Source: Vandiemenella viatica
Taxonomy: Eukaryota; Arthropoda; Insecta; Orthoptera; Morabidae
Assembly (NCBI GenBank): GCA_031002005.1
Contig: CM061921.1
Location: 170,508,935 to 170,572,934 of the forward strand
DNA length: 64,000 nucleotides
Direction: 5' to 3'
Part shown: in pieces, positions 52,902-64,000 of the stretch
Position numbering within the stretch: position 1 is the stretch's first letter
Layout: each line of letters begins with the position of its first letter
Translations under genes and position numbers: made by a program
Notes under the pieces: generated by a model
Database searches by the model: none
The model's input: the letters and a program-made list of their open reading frames with translations, nothing else
Told to the model about the DNA's origin: nothing

Positions 52902-55900
52902 TCAATCCGGTGTTGTGAAAGCTAGACTTGCAGCATCATTGTTCCCTCTGCAGTTGTTTCTTGAATTAGATTCCTCCATTCCATGAGTTGTAATTGTGTT
53001 CTCCTCTTCTGCTATCTGTGGCCTTTGATTTCGCTCAGCATTTTTCTTTTTTATAAATTTCTCATTCCAAACTTTTGAGGCTAGATCAGCTGCCTCGATC
53101 AGCAAATGCCACAAACCTTCGTCGCGCAGTATGTTGAATATTCTCCTACTTTGCAGCCAAGCTTGTTGGTGTTCTCTCAAACTGGCTGTTATTTCACATT
53201 CCCATACCACGTGCTCCGGTGTACTCTCTTCACCACATTCGTACCTGTTTGAGTCCCCAATATTTCAACTTTTGAGCCAGCTATTGTATGGCCCATGACC
53301 TGTAATGTAGTGTACCAATCCGGAAGAGGGTTGAAGGTACTTCAACTTTAACCTCTCCTCTACGGATGGGAACATATCAAATGCTCTTCAACCTGCTTCA
53401 CTGTTGTTCCATTCTTGTTGCCATTCCGCTAATAGAAGCTTGCAAATGTGCATCTCTGATGTTGCTTCGCTGCCTACAATTTCTGCTACCTTATCTTGTT
53501 TCCCTTTTCTGAGCCAGTATATGCCACCCTGTTTCCTTACTTCAAAGTCCAGTAGCCATACACCAATGGCAACGGTTAATGAATTTGTTGCCACGGTTCT
53601 GTATGTTCCTGTCAATCTTAAAAGTATTCCTCATTGGACACATCTGACTCGGTGTTTTATTTCTATTTTTCTTAGATACTTTGCCCACACACTTGCTGAG
53701 TAGCCCACTGAAGAGGATAAAATTGTGTGATGGTATAGTCTTATTGTTTGGACTGGAACATTGAATTTTCGTTGGCCAATATTAATGATTTTATTCATGA
53801 CCGCCACTGCTCTTGCTATTGTCTTCTCTAAGTGGGCTTCGAAGTTTAAACGTTCATCCAATTGAATCCCTAAGTACCTACAAACTGGGTTTCTACGAAT
53901 TGATTTACCGTCGATTCTTATAGTAGGTTTACAAGTCAGCTTGCCTTTGAGCAACATAAATGTTGTTTTATGTGATAGTAAACTCAGCTTGACTTTACTG
54001 CACCATTGGCTAAGGCAGTTAAGTACTAGATTACTATTGTACTCAATTTCTGTTCTTGTTGCTCCTTCCACGAGTAGTAAAAGGTCATCAGCAAAAGCTA
54101 TTAGACCTAGAAGTTCAGGTATTCTTTGTAATAGTTCAGTCACTGGTTCCATCCCTATATCCCAGAATATGGGACTGCAAACTGAGCCTTGCGGGCATCC
54201 TTTAGTAAGGATCTTCGTGATGAACGAGTTCTGGCATCTCGAGGAAGCAGTTCTAAATCTGCAATAGCCCCTGAAGGTATAGAATAATCTTCTTGGACAA
54301 CCAATCTCCCTCAGCCATTCAAACAGGCCGGGCCACCATAAATTGTCGAAATCTCCTGAGATGTCAATAAATACGAGTATGCCCACTGTATTTTTTTGTA
54401 CTGCTACAAATAATTTACATTGACCCATTTATGGCATCCTCTGTCAACTTCCCGGTTCTAAATCCATATTTACTAGGATTCATTCCCTGTACCTCCCGGT
54501 GGTTTTGTAATTTTTTGCATAGAATCTTCTCTTGAACTTTGCCAAGCACATTCAGTAAACAAATCGGCCGGTAAGATTTCGGTTGAAGAGGATCCTTGTT
54601 GTCTCCTTTCTTTTGAATTACCACCTCACTTTTCTTCCATATTCCTGGAACTCTACTCTGATACAGGCAGTGGCGGATCCAGGGGGGGGGGGCTAGGAAG
54701 CCCCCCCCAAATGAAAGTCCGCTCAAGCCCCTCCCAAACCAAAATCCTGGATCCGCCCCTGGATACAGGCATTCGTTCAGCAGCCTGCATAGGACGGGGG
54801 TTAATTTTATGATTAACTCCTGCAGGACCTGAGCTGGAATTCCATCCGGACCGGGAGCCTTTCCTTTTTTCATTTTGTTTATCGCGGTTATCACTTCTTC
54901 GGGTGTAATATTACTTCCTTCCTCTTGACTCCAGCAGGGCTGCCACATGTTCCTTCGTAGTGTAGCTTGTTCTACTGTTTCTTCTTCCGGGTTGTCATCA
55001 GGAAGCAAAACTTTTAATAACTCCTCCGCTGAGTCTCTCCAATTCGTGGTTAATCATCCATCTGTTCTTTTTACTGTGGATAGTATTGTGGGAGGCCTGA
55101 TTTTACCTGCAGCTATTTTGTAAGGAATACCCCATGGATTGTTCATGAGGTTTTCCCTCACGAAGACTTCCCAGCATTTTTGTTTGTCTCTCTCATCGCG
55201 TCTTTGAAAATCTGACTCTTCTGCATGTAGTATTCGAGGAGGAAACTACTATCTGCTGCCACCATGCTTCTTTGATACATTCTCCTCGCTCTTCTCATGT
55301 TAGTTCATAGTTTCTGAAGTTTTTCTGTCCATATTTTGTCAGTGAGATCAACTATCTGTTTTAGTGGTATCGCCCATTTCATGGCATTTTGTATTGCAGA
55401 TGTCAGCTCTCTTGCGGCTTTGTCTACATCGAAGTGGTTTTCTGGTAAATCCGGTAGAGTGAACACATTCCTTAATTTTTCCCATGCAGCTTTCTTGATG
55501 TTATATGCTGTTTTAATGTTTCCATTGCCACTGCTTTCTTCTGTCTGCATTCTGCCCAGTTCATAGAAAATCAAATTGTGATCACTTGTTGTTATGTTGT
55601 CAAGTACTCTCCAACCCCAAAGCAGATTTCCCTCATGAATGTTTGTAACTGTTACGTTCTTTGTTCTTGCACCAACACTGTTGTAGAAAGTTGGTGGATT
55701 ATTTGCTTGGTTTCTAATCTCCAGACCAAATTTGCTTAACAGTTCTTCTAGAAGTTGCCCTCTCCTGTCAGTCTTCTTGCTGTGCCAAAGATCACACTTT
55801 GCATTGACATCCGCTGCAATAACTAGTGGCTAATTTCCCAGAGCTGTATCTATCTGCCATATTCTATCCAGGTATGGGAAGATCTCGTTACTGCACTGGA

Positions 55901-56336
55901 AATACATGCTTACCATTATGAAGCTTCCCCATGCTGCTCTTATCTCAGCACATACGGTGTGTTCATCACATACCTGCATAATTTTTGTAACTGTTATCTG
56001 TTTATTTAAAATGATTATTGCTGCCATTGGATTATTGCCCTCTGTGATTATTCATGATGTTTCAGGCATGTACAGGATTTTGCCTTGCCAGGAGTATGGT
56101 TCTTGTAGACAAATAATATATGATCTCAATTCCTCAGCCACCTTTCTGATTTCATGTAGAACCATAGCGTTTCCTTTAGTATTCAACTCAGTAACTTTTA
56201 ACATAGAATTTATGGGTGCCTTGTATGCACATTGCACTGGGGCCAAGGTAGTCTTGTATCTAACAGAATGCGTCCATGGGTCATGACAAACTGCTTGTAT
56301 TTTCCTCAGGATCAAATACTTCTCCTCTTCTCTCAA
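52902..56336 (-). pseudogene. R1-like ORF2: endonuclease, reverse transcriptase, C-terminal domain
   Basis: Endonuclease start near 56200 (LKVTELNTKGNAMVLHEIRK, YIICLQEPYSWQGKI, catalytic E). Its middle is 56027-55830 (VCAEIRAAWGSFIMVSMYFQ), and its end near 55590 (TTSDHNLIFYEL). RT: MKKGKAPGPDGIPAQVLQEL, KGDNKDPLQPKSYRPICLLN, LVFIDISGDFDNLWWPGLFE (block A, Asp kept), TKGCPQGSVCSPIFWDIGME and LIAFADDLLLLVEG (FADD active site kept). The thumb reads PVCRYLGIQLDERLNFEAHL. C-terminal text continues to 52902 (MVWECEITASLREHQQAWLQ), where a Cys/His finger would normally lie and is degraded. Long open pieces remain (53631-54428), so decay is moderate. Confidence 0.88.
54660..54769. mobile_element. 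hAT-type MITE (94 bp) inside the R1-like RT
   Basis: GATACAGG is duplicated at 54660-54667 and 54762-54769. The insert 54668-54761 starts CAGTGGCGGATCCAGG and ends CCTGGATCCGCCCCTG, 16-bp inverted repeats with one mismatch. A run of G and then C lies inside. Removing it restores the reading NECLYQSRVPGIWKKSEVVI of the host LINE. Confidence 0.93.
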
Positions 56337-56734
56337 AAATCTTGTGAACTAGTGTCAGGAGCTGAGGGATCTGTTGGAAGATTTTAGTGATGTCAGTTGT
56401 ATTCTGTCAATTGCCGAAAGTTGTGGGAGCATTATGTTTTTACCGCCAGGACGGAGGACTTGTCAAATGTCGAAGGGCATGTGTAAGTGTATGCACTTCT
56501 TCGAGTCTAGTTAGCCGAAGTATATCTTCAAAATCGGTGTACAATACCGTTGGATCTGCAGTAATGGTATTCGGTTGACTTTTCACAAAGTTCGGGTGTT
56601 TTATTTGACTGGTACGCATACTTGGTTTGCGAAGATGATATTCATTTTCTTTGGAATATCCGAACCCACCGCCTCTAACAAAATACTGGCAATTAAACGA
56701 GTCAGAGGTGGAGGAAATTTCGCTGCCGATCTGT

Positions 56735-58233
56735 TTACACGCTGGCGCTTACCATAATTTTCTGCATTTCCATCGCCTTCTTCTTCCTAAATGTTTCGGC
56801 TCTTGCAGCATTTCTTCGTCTACGAGATGGGGGATTGCCTCTCTTCTTTTGATTTTTCATTCCCACTTTTCCAACTGCTATTTCAACTGCTCTGTATATC
56901 AGGTCAGCCATATTCTCCATCATTTCTTGATCTTTCCTGCAACTGGATTGTAGACTAGCCATAATCTATTCTGTTGACTAGGCGTTGCAGTAGCAGTTGA
57001 TACATGGAACAATCCTTTCCTTTGTTTTTGCATGACTTATCTCTTTTCTGGCATGGGATGCACATTTGAGGCGTTGAATTCTTATCACACTGATTACGCT
57101 TGTGATTGTTCTGACCATGATGACTACAAGTCTCTATGTCCATTTGGCAATGTTTACTCACATGTCCGAGGTTGGTACCATGGTGTAATCTTTGCAATTG
57201 ATTGCACTGAATTCCATGTATAATTTATGTTGCTCTAGTAATAATTTGCGCATAACTGGGCTTACTTCTATAATGTGATGAACGGTAGGCTTTTCACAAG
57301 GTCCTGTTTTAAATTTAGGGCAGAAACCGCTTGCAAACTCCTCCTTTGATTTTTTTTTTTAAAACTTCTTTACGTCTCTTAACAGCGAGGTCTTTAGAGA
57401 CAGGAAAGGATAGGGCGCAATGAATGGGAAGGTATTTGGCCATGGCCTTTTGAAGGAAACATCCCGGCATTTGCCTGGAGTGATTTGGGAAATCATGGAA
57501 AACCCAAATCTGGATGCCCAGACGGGGATTCGAACCGCCGTCCTTCTGAATGCGAGGCCAGAACGCTAACCGTTACACCACCACGCTCGGTCTTCCTTTG
57601 ATAATTTAACTTCAAAATTTTGCTCATATGCTTTGTCTACTATATCATTTATTTCCACATTTTTTGGTACATCATATAAGATTACCAATGGTCTCCTCTT
57701 TCTTGGAAGCTCTCATATTAGTGTCTTATTTAATTCTTTGTGTTCCATCAATTTTTTGACATCCTCTTTAGTTTCTGCATCAATAATTACTGAGTTATTA
57801 GTACTCCTTATTTTATTAATTTTTATTTTGTCTTTTGATGGTTTGATTATTTCGGTAATCTGTTCCACAATTACTTTTGGGTTTTCGCCACATCTTGAAA
57901 TCACGAAAATAGTACTTGTTTTCGCAGGTGTGATTCTATTTTTTGTTAACCTCATTGCCTTACTGGCCGCTGCAGCATAGCTTGGCCGAGAAGTTGTGTT
58001 TCCTCAATTGTTTTATTTAGGCTTTCTACTTCTTTGTTTAGCTCTGAGTTTTTTCCTTCTATGAAATATATTGTAACCGCCCAACTGGAAAGCTTGTCTT
58101 TAATTTCACAGAGTAGCATTTCATTCAATTTTTTGCCCAAGTTTTCGTTTAAATAGCGGACCAGATTTTCATATTTTTCAGCTAGCATTGGGGTTTCATT
58201 GGTTTTATTTGCACTTGAGGAAGCCAGTGCCAT
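56735..58233 (-). pseudogene. R1-like ORF1: coiled-coil start, RRM-like middle, zinc-knuckle end
   Basis: 58233-57952 gives MALASSSANKTNETPMLAEK and an E/K/L-rich coiled coil (KNSELNKEVESLNKTIEETQ). 57955-57713 gives PKVIVEQITEIIKPSKDKIK and TNNSVIIDAETKEDVKKLME, like the RRM-type middle of such proteins. After the SINE, 57197-56955 shows Cys/His spacing (CSHHGQNNHKRNQC, CIPCQKRDKSC) of CCHC knuckles that bind nucleic acid. A K/R-rich tail (PPSRRRRNAARAETFRKKK) follows at about 56850. Several frame breaks occur. Confidence 0.78.
57342..57602 (-). mobile_element. SINE family A with 9-bp target duplication
   Basis: TCCTTTGAT lies at 57342-57350 and 57594-57602, insert 57351-57593. The minus strand has A-box TGGTGTAACGGTTAG, B-box GGTTCGAATCC, body CATCCAGATTTGGGTTTTCC and tail TTAAGAGACGTAAAGAAGTT plus A-run. 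It inserted into ORF1 of the R1-like LINE. Confidence 0.92.
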
Positions 58234-58427
58234 GGTTTTGCGAGTGCCTTTTACTTACGTTGCTGCTGTTAGACACTGCTGAGCTGTCAACACGTTGACG
58301 TCGCATGGTGTTGAACTGTGCAGCGAAGCCAGTGACTGCCGCAACCAATCACAAACCAAATAATTGTTCACAGAGCCAGTGTTAGTTTAACTATTATTGA
58401 TCCACTTTCACACACACTCACTAAAAC

Positions 58428-60490
58428 TAAGGGACCTTTACACAAAAGTAAGAAAATCAGATAACTATATACTGAAAGTTCATCATGAACTCTATTCTAA
58501 AATACTAAGAAATGTAATAAGAAAGACCAAGAACATGTATATATCAGTGAAAATAAAAAATTCAGGCAATAAAATGAAAACTGTATGGATTACAATAAAA
58601 ACTGAAACAGGAAAATCTGAAGACGCAAAAAGAGATCAAAATTGATCTGTGCATAGTAAAGTGGGGGAAGTTGATGAAATATTTAACAAACATTTTACTT
58701 CAGTTGTAGAGAAATTAGGCACAAAAAAAGAATCCCCAGATAGTTCCCTAAGGCTTCTTCAGACTGTTTACTGAATTAGATTTGTGAAGATGCAATTGCC
58801 ACCAGTAACATTCTCACAAATAAATAACCTCCTTAAAGAATTAAAACAAAAATAATCTTCCAGCTGTGACAATATTTCAAGTAAATTACCAATTAAATTA
58901 TCATGTTCAGATTGTATCAGCCATGTACTTGCTCATCTCTGTGATCAATCCTTGATGCAAGATGTATTTCCAAATGGACAAAAATGTGCAGTTGTAAAAC
59001 CATTATTAAAAAAAATAAAAAGAGAAGTGACGTGTAGATAACTAATGTCCCATTTCATTACCTTTAGGACTCTCAAAGATTTTTGAAAATGTTGTGTATT
59101 GTAGAGTAATAAAGCATGTTACACACTATAATTTCCTCACTTGTTCACAGTTTGGGTTCCAAAAAGGATCATCCACAGAAATGGCTATATTTTCATTTTA
59201 AAATAACAAATTTGATGAAAACAGTAAAATGAGATCTGTAGGGCATTTTGTGATGTAGCAAAATCATGAATTACTTTTTATATAAAAAGAAAAGGAATAC
59301 TAAGTTATTTATGGAGCTGCAGGTAAATGGTTAAACCATACTTGGAAAGCTGAATGCAAAATGTTTCCTTTTTTTTATTCTATAATCATTAAAGATGCAT
59401 CATCAGATTAGGAGAAATCAAAAATATGCCATTCCAAGAGGTTCTGTCCTAGGAAGTCTCCTGTTTTTGTTATATATCAGCTATCTTAACAGTGTTTTAT
59501 TTGCAGTCGACACTACCCTGACTGTGAGAAAAACTTCAAACAGTAGTCTAGTATTTAATGTAAGTGAAGTACTTAGTGAGATAGCAAACTTGTTAAAGGC
59601 AAACTCATTAATATGTGATAGAACACATTTTATTAGGTTTAAATAAAAAAAAATGATGCACAGCTGGATTTACATATAAACTACAAAAATAACACAATCT
59701 TGGGAATAAAGACTATAAAATTCCTTGGCATTCAAGTAGATGAGAGGAAGTTAAGTTGTGCCACCTTTGAAATAAGAACACTTTCTCTAAAAGCAGAGTT
59801 AGAATTCACAACAGGTGTACTCCTCATATTTTCATTCAGTCATGACATATGGCATAATTTTGTGGGGAAATTCTTCACAGAGTAAGAAAAGTTTTCATAG
59901 CACAGAAAAGAGCTATTTGGATGTGTAAGGTAAAACCAAGAACTTCTTGAAGGCAACTCTTTAAAAAACTCAATATTCTTACAATGTCTTCTCCGTATAT
60001 ATAATCTCTCATGTGCTTTGTCATAGAAGAATTTAACCTGTTTACATCAGATTCACAGGTACACAATTTCAATACAAGAAACAGAAATATCTTGCACAAA
60101 ACACAAACATCACTGTCATTAGTACAAAGAGGAGTTACTTCTTCTGGGAAACGTCTGTTTAATAAATTCCCGAAAAGTATAAAACAGATTGTAGAATATA
60201 AAGATATATATATAAAAAAAAACTTAGAGATGATTATCTTATTGGCAATTCCTTATACTCCATTCAAGAATTTGAACAAAATAATTGTATTCAATAGGAC
60301 TTTCGCAATACTCAGTTGAAAAATTAAAATTTTTTGTTTTTATTTTTTTGTCTTTTGTAACATATAATTTTTTCACTATGATTATTATTCATATTGTATG
60401 TATGTGTATTATAACCACGATAAGTTTCACATCCCAGAGATCCTTCCTCAACAGGGTTCCATGGAACAAGATTGATAAACAAAAATAAAT
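58428..60490 (+). mobile_element. Family F LINE, segment 3 of 3: linker, RT and 3' end
   Basis: It resumes with RDLYTKVRKSDNYILKVHHE, LYSKILRNVIRKTKNMYISV. RT text follows in broken frames: KKRSDV-like text near 59030, VYCRVIKHVTHYNFLTCSQF and FGFQKGSSTEMAIFSF (59090-59200), then the PRGSVLGSLLFLLYISYLNS palm block (59434-59495) and VDTTLTV where FADD would be. KTIKFLGIQVDERKL is the thumb. The end HNFNTRNRNILHKTQTSLSL and GKRLFNKFPKSIKQI leads to a 3' UTR with TCCTTCCTCAACAGGGTTCC and an A-rich tail. Confidence 0.85.
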
Positions 60491-60519
60491 TTAAAATACA
60501 TTGATAAACATTAATTTTT

Positions 60520-61130
60520 ACATAAAACTTAAATGCTTATATGTTCATAAGTGCTCAATATGGCCCCCTTTGGACACTTGAATATGTCTGTGCAGTATAG
60601 CAATTAATCCAGTGTGATCTGATTTCTCAGTTCAGCTACAATAGTCAGAAGTGGAGGCACATAAAGATAATTTGTTAGTTTACCGTCACTAGAAAAAAAT
60701 CGTGCACAATGAAGCCGGGGATCTTGGAGGCCATTCATGCAATTCCACATCATTCAGACCCTTACAGCCTATCACTCATTGACAAATTGTGTTATTTGGG
60801 TATCATCGGGTATCCCGGTGGCAATGTGGTGGAGTTCTATCTTGATGGAAATGAAGTCATTGGAATTCAGCTTTAATTGTGGGAAAAGTAAGGTTTCCAA
60901 CATTGTTGCAACAGGTTCACACACTTCAAAGTGAAGTAAACTGATAGCTGTTTGTTGTGACATCACCATCTTGACTGAAACTGATGTGAGTGTGAATTTG
61001 TTACTGCAACCTAGGAACAATTATGTGAAACTCATGAACCTCCACTACCTAGCAATATGTTGTTCAGTGTTTTTTAGTGGACAGTCTCTGAGTTAAATGA
61101 CTTCTAAATTGGACAGTTCTTCTTGAAATA
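60520..61130 (-). pseudogene. DDE transposase relic (Tc1/IS630-like group, tentative)
   Basis: The minus strand reads PPHCHRDTR.YPNNTICQ, then GLNDVELHEWPPRSPASLCT, IFF and YVPPLLTIVAELRNQITLD, and finally DIFKCPKGAILSTYEH. This is the end of a common insect transposase (..PPH..R..L....P..WIGR.G...WPPRSPD.T..DFFLWG..). The terminal Asp of WPPRSPD is Ala here. Only the C-terminal half is present. Confidence 0.7.
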
Positions 61131-61699
61131 TCCTGTATTGAAACATACATTTGATTTATGATGATAAATTAATGATCAGGATTATTATTCAAAACTGAAA
61201 TTTAAGTAGTTATAATTTACTCTGTATGACATGGTTTTCAGCAGAGTGACCACATTTTACCTCTAAAGCTGGGCCAGTTTCTTCGAATATGCTTTTTAGC
61301 CTATTGTCAGAATATTCACGAAACCTCCAAAGTTATAATTACTTAGTATTGTTAACACATTTTTATTTTTGTCTAGTAATTTCTATATCATATTTACTTT
61401 TTAATAACTTTTTACTTTGCATCTTTGCTGAGTTCTATCATTAATATCATATATTAACTGAGTTGGTTTGGTTGTGTTAACTGATGCTTCAAGAAACTGA
61501 TTTTGCTTTTATTGTTTTGTTACTTTATTTTCAGCTGTGGTTTAGTTGCATTCTTTCTCTCAGTGAAAAATAGTTTAGTTGTTTCAGGTTTATGAAATAT
61601 CCATGTGTCCTTTTTTTCATTTCCTGAGAAGCTGTTAACTGATACTGTATTATTTTGATCAGTTTTTCACTTAGTGTCAGGAACATCATTCTTGTAATT
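61131..61699. other. No gene recognised
   Basis: AT-rich; no peptide or boundary was recognised. Confidence 0.4.
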
Positions 61700-62215
61700 G
61701 ATGAGGAAAACTAGTATCTGACAAAAACAATTCTTGTAAAAATAGGCAAAGTCTTGTGATTGTTTAGTGACAAAAAGCTATGGTATCTTGTCCTGAGCCA
61801 AGTCTACTCTATATGGTTTGTATTCACTTCAATTCCTAAAACAACGATTTCTCTGAATGTTAGAGATCGTGCATAATGCTTTCAGTAAAACAACACAAAT
61901 ACTTTAAATGTGTTGCATTTTCATACTTAAATAGACATAAAGGCCAAGATTTTTCTCTCATGTCTTTCGGGTAAATAATTTATATATTATGCCTTTCATT
62001 TCAGTGAAATTTACACATGTATAGTGGCCAAGTCACCATATATATATATTCTACAATCTATAACACCCTGAGAAATCATTCTGTTTTAGAAAGTGAAGTG
62101 AATACAAATCGTAAAAACTAGACTTGGCTTAAGGCAAGATTATATAGCTTTTTGTTACTAAACAATGTGGCCTATTTTTTACAAGTATTGTTTTTGTGGG
62201 ATCTCTTATCTTTTT
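61700..62215. repeat. Foldback repeat, about 150-bp arms
   Basis: The left arm (about 61715-61865: GACAAAAACAATTCTTGTAA, GACAAAAAGCTATGGTATCT, TTTGTATTCACTTCAATTCC) is mirrored by the right arm (about 62065-62205: GGAAGTGAATAC-like text at 62090, AGCTTTTTGTTACTAAAC, TTTACAAGTATTGTTTTTGT). The spacer of about 200 bp is AT-rich. No target duplication was found. Confidence 0.68.
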
Positions 62216-62992
62216 GAAAGGGTGCATCAATAAACTACATGCACCAAATTTGGCCTCGTTTGAACCCCTATCTTTCCCCACATACTCTGATGTGAATTTT
62301 GCCTTAACACCCCACACTCGTGTGGAACTTAATTTTTTCCATATTAATTCCAGAAGACATTTTGTGCTATTTTCTCTTACCACACTACCATTAAACTTAT
62401 TGTATATATAATGAATATGACAAATATTTGCTTTATTTACTTTTTATTAGTATAAATATTTTTTCTCAAATGGTGACACTAATAATTCCTGCAAATCATC
62501 AATTATTGGGAACATTTCTTTCTCAGGCACAACCAGGTATCCATTTCTTCTTGAGGATACTAAAAACATTTTCCTCATAACTACCATCATTGTTTATTAA
62601 CTGATAAAATAGAAAAAACTATACATGCCATGTAAAAATACTAAGCAGAGCTACATTTTTTTTTTCATTTGCTCATTATCTGTTTCTTTGAACATCCTTG
62701 GGTCACAGTACTTTACTTGATTTAGAAAAAAATTTTGATCTGCACTATCCTTCCCCCTTTTTTCCAAAGCAGTGGAAAGGAGACAAAGTACTACCATGTT
62801 TCTTTTCGTTCTCCTGGAAATAATGTGCCATACAGACACTTCTGTGCCACAAGTAAGTACAAGTGAGACAACTGTTTTCAAACATCTTGTTGCACCCTTT
62901 GTTGAAGTGTGAGTGGGAGAGTGCATCAAATGGTAGTCCTACAATACAGGATGGACTGTGAGTGCTGCTTATGTGAATTTGAGTCAAGTTAC
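62216..62992. other. No gene recognised
   Basis: No conserved peptide on either strand and no repeat boundary. Short open frames at 62651-62987 on the minus strand have no recognisable motif. Confidence 0.4.
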
Positions 62993-64000
62993 GGCATATT
63001 TAATTTAAGTTAATTTAATTTAGTTGCTATGAACCAAATTCTCCGGTGGCAATTTCCCTCCACACCCTTCTTCCCCTCTTCCTGCACCCACCTATATTTG
63101 CTGTCTACAAATTTTAACTTTAAATTATTTCAATGTTTTTGGTAAATTATTCATCACTTCCCTTTGTAACTTATTCCAATCCCTGACACCCTTACCAACA
63201 AAACAAAATTTTCCCTTATGCATGAAATCGAAAGCCAGCTTGTGGTCATGGTCGCCTTTCCCCTTCCATGCACTATTCCTAATTCTTTGACCAAATTGAA
63301 ACCTTTTCATACTACCTGTCCAATGTGTCCTGCCCAGTTAAGCTTATCATCAGATGTAATGGCAAGATAATTATATTTCAAGTCTTCAACAAGCAATTCT
63401 TTCTCCACCTTATAATCATAAACAACCTTTAGTTTTTTTATGTGTGTACTAACAAGCTAACTCTTCTTTGCATTTACCATCTTTATCAACCCAACTAGAT
63501 GTCCTGTCTAAATCATTCTGCAGCTGTTTACAGTCCTCTCCCATTTTGATCCTTTCATATAGCATTATATCATCCGCAAACAATCAACACAATTATTCAT
63601 TATAATAATGATGAATAGCGAAGGTCCCAACATGCTACCCTGTGGCACTTCCATTTTTACTTCCACTTCTTTTGATACTGCATTTCCTACCCTAACTTTC
63701 TGTTTTCTACCTTTTAAAAATTCTTCTGCCCAGAAAATCATTTTCTCATCCACTCCAATAGTTTTTACCTTATTTACTACCATTATATGGCTGACTCTGT
63801 CAAAAGCCTTTGAAAGATCTAGTGCTGCACTATCAATTTGGCCTCCCTTGTCCATTTCATCTGAAATATCTTGTAATATCCCACAAACTGAGATTCGCAT
63901 GAATATCCTTGCGTGAAGCCATGTTGTGTACTTGAAAACCACTTATGCTCCTCACATATATTTCAGAAGTGGTTGCATATCAATCTCTCCATTAATTTAC
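62993..64000 (-). mobile_element. LINE (family N), internally deleted, runs off the window
   Basis: On the minus strand from the edge: ISVCGILQDISDEMDKGGQI, DSAALDLSKAFDRVSH (RT block A, Asp kept) and EVKMEVPQGSMLGPSLFIII. Thumb text near 63500-63370 follows, then a jump near 63310-63345 directly to FQFGQRIRNSAWKGKGDHDH and GKGVRDWNKLQREVMNNLPK. The sequence between (as in 35000-35280) is deleted. The end AGGGAAATTGCCACCGGAGA lies at about 63036-63055. The 5' part is beyond position 64000. Confidence 0.83.

Larger units (their letters stand above)
52371..58440 (-). mobile_element. R1-like LINE with 13-bp target duplication, about 6 kb
   Basis: TAAGGGACCTTTA flanks the insert 52384-58427. On the minus strand it carries a 5' leader (58427-58234), ORF1 with a coiled-coil start and zinc-knuckle end, ORF2 with endonuclease, RT and C-terminal region, a degenerate (TAG)n-rich 3' segment (52568-52680) and an A-rich tail. 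A SINE (57351-57593) and a hAT MITE (54668-54761) have inserted into it. The element is 5'-complete or nearly so but has many frame breaks. R1-clade placement is from the RT wording and ORF1 zinc knuckles. Confidence 0.9.

Overview
The window reads as eukaryotic, AT-rich genomic DNA from an arthropod, most likely an insect. The only host gene I can support is MOCS1 (molybdenum cofactor biosynthesis), on the + strand and spread over very long introns. The mix of mariner, R1-like, CR1-like, RTE-like and Penelope-like elements plus several tRNA-derived SINE families is typical of large insect genomes. The SINE core with a 'GGTTTTCC..GGTTTCCCCAAATCACTCC' type body and the LINE 3' ends resemble, from memory, repeats of polyneopteran insects (Orthoptera, stick insects, cockroaches, termites). 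That placement is inference only; no species can be named.

MOCS1 layout: an internal exon at 2775-2860, an exon at 14026-14081 that ends in the Gly-Gly-stop of MOCS1A, and a large last exon at 30743-31506 that carries the whole MoaC-like MOCS1B domain. The upstream radical-SAM exons lie before the window. The splice phases allow two products: including the 14026 exon ends MOCS1A at its functional GG tail, and skipping it joins MOCS1A to MOCS1B in frame.

Region by region: 1-2.8 kb, intron with a nearly complete dead mariner (TIRs and TA duplication visible). 2.9-14 kb, intron with a foldback element, LINE fragments (7-11.2 kb) and a mariner relic beside the GG exon. 14-21.3 kb, intron with the first copy of a long repeat (X1), interrupted by a 1.1-kb hAT element. 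21.3-29 kb, a cluster of minus-strand LINEs followed by two head-to-head Penelope-like fragments with hammerhead-ribozyme-like motifs. 29.3-29.9 kb, a foldback element with a clear target duplication. 30.7-31.5 kb, the MOCS1B exon. 33.6-44.6 kb, downstream DNA with another LINE, the second copy of the long repeat (X2), SINEs, a hAT MITE, a mariner relic and a Penelope relic. 45.3-60.5 kb, a nested stack: a + strand LINE split in three by a minus-strand CR1-like LINE and a minus-strand R1-like LINE, which themselves carry a 1.77-kb TIR element, a hAT MITE and a SINE. 60.5-64 kb, a DDE-transposase relic, a foldback repeat and a LINE running off the edge.

All transposon reading frames seen are broken. 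The intact coding capacity is the MOCS1 exons. Several insertions can be proven from the sequence because removing them restores an open reading frame or leaves a clean target-site duplication.
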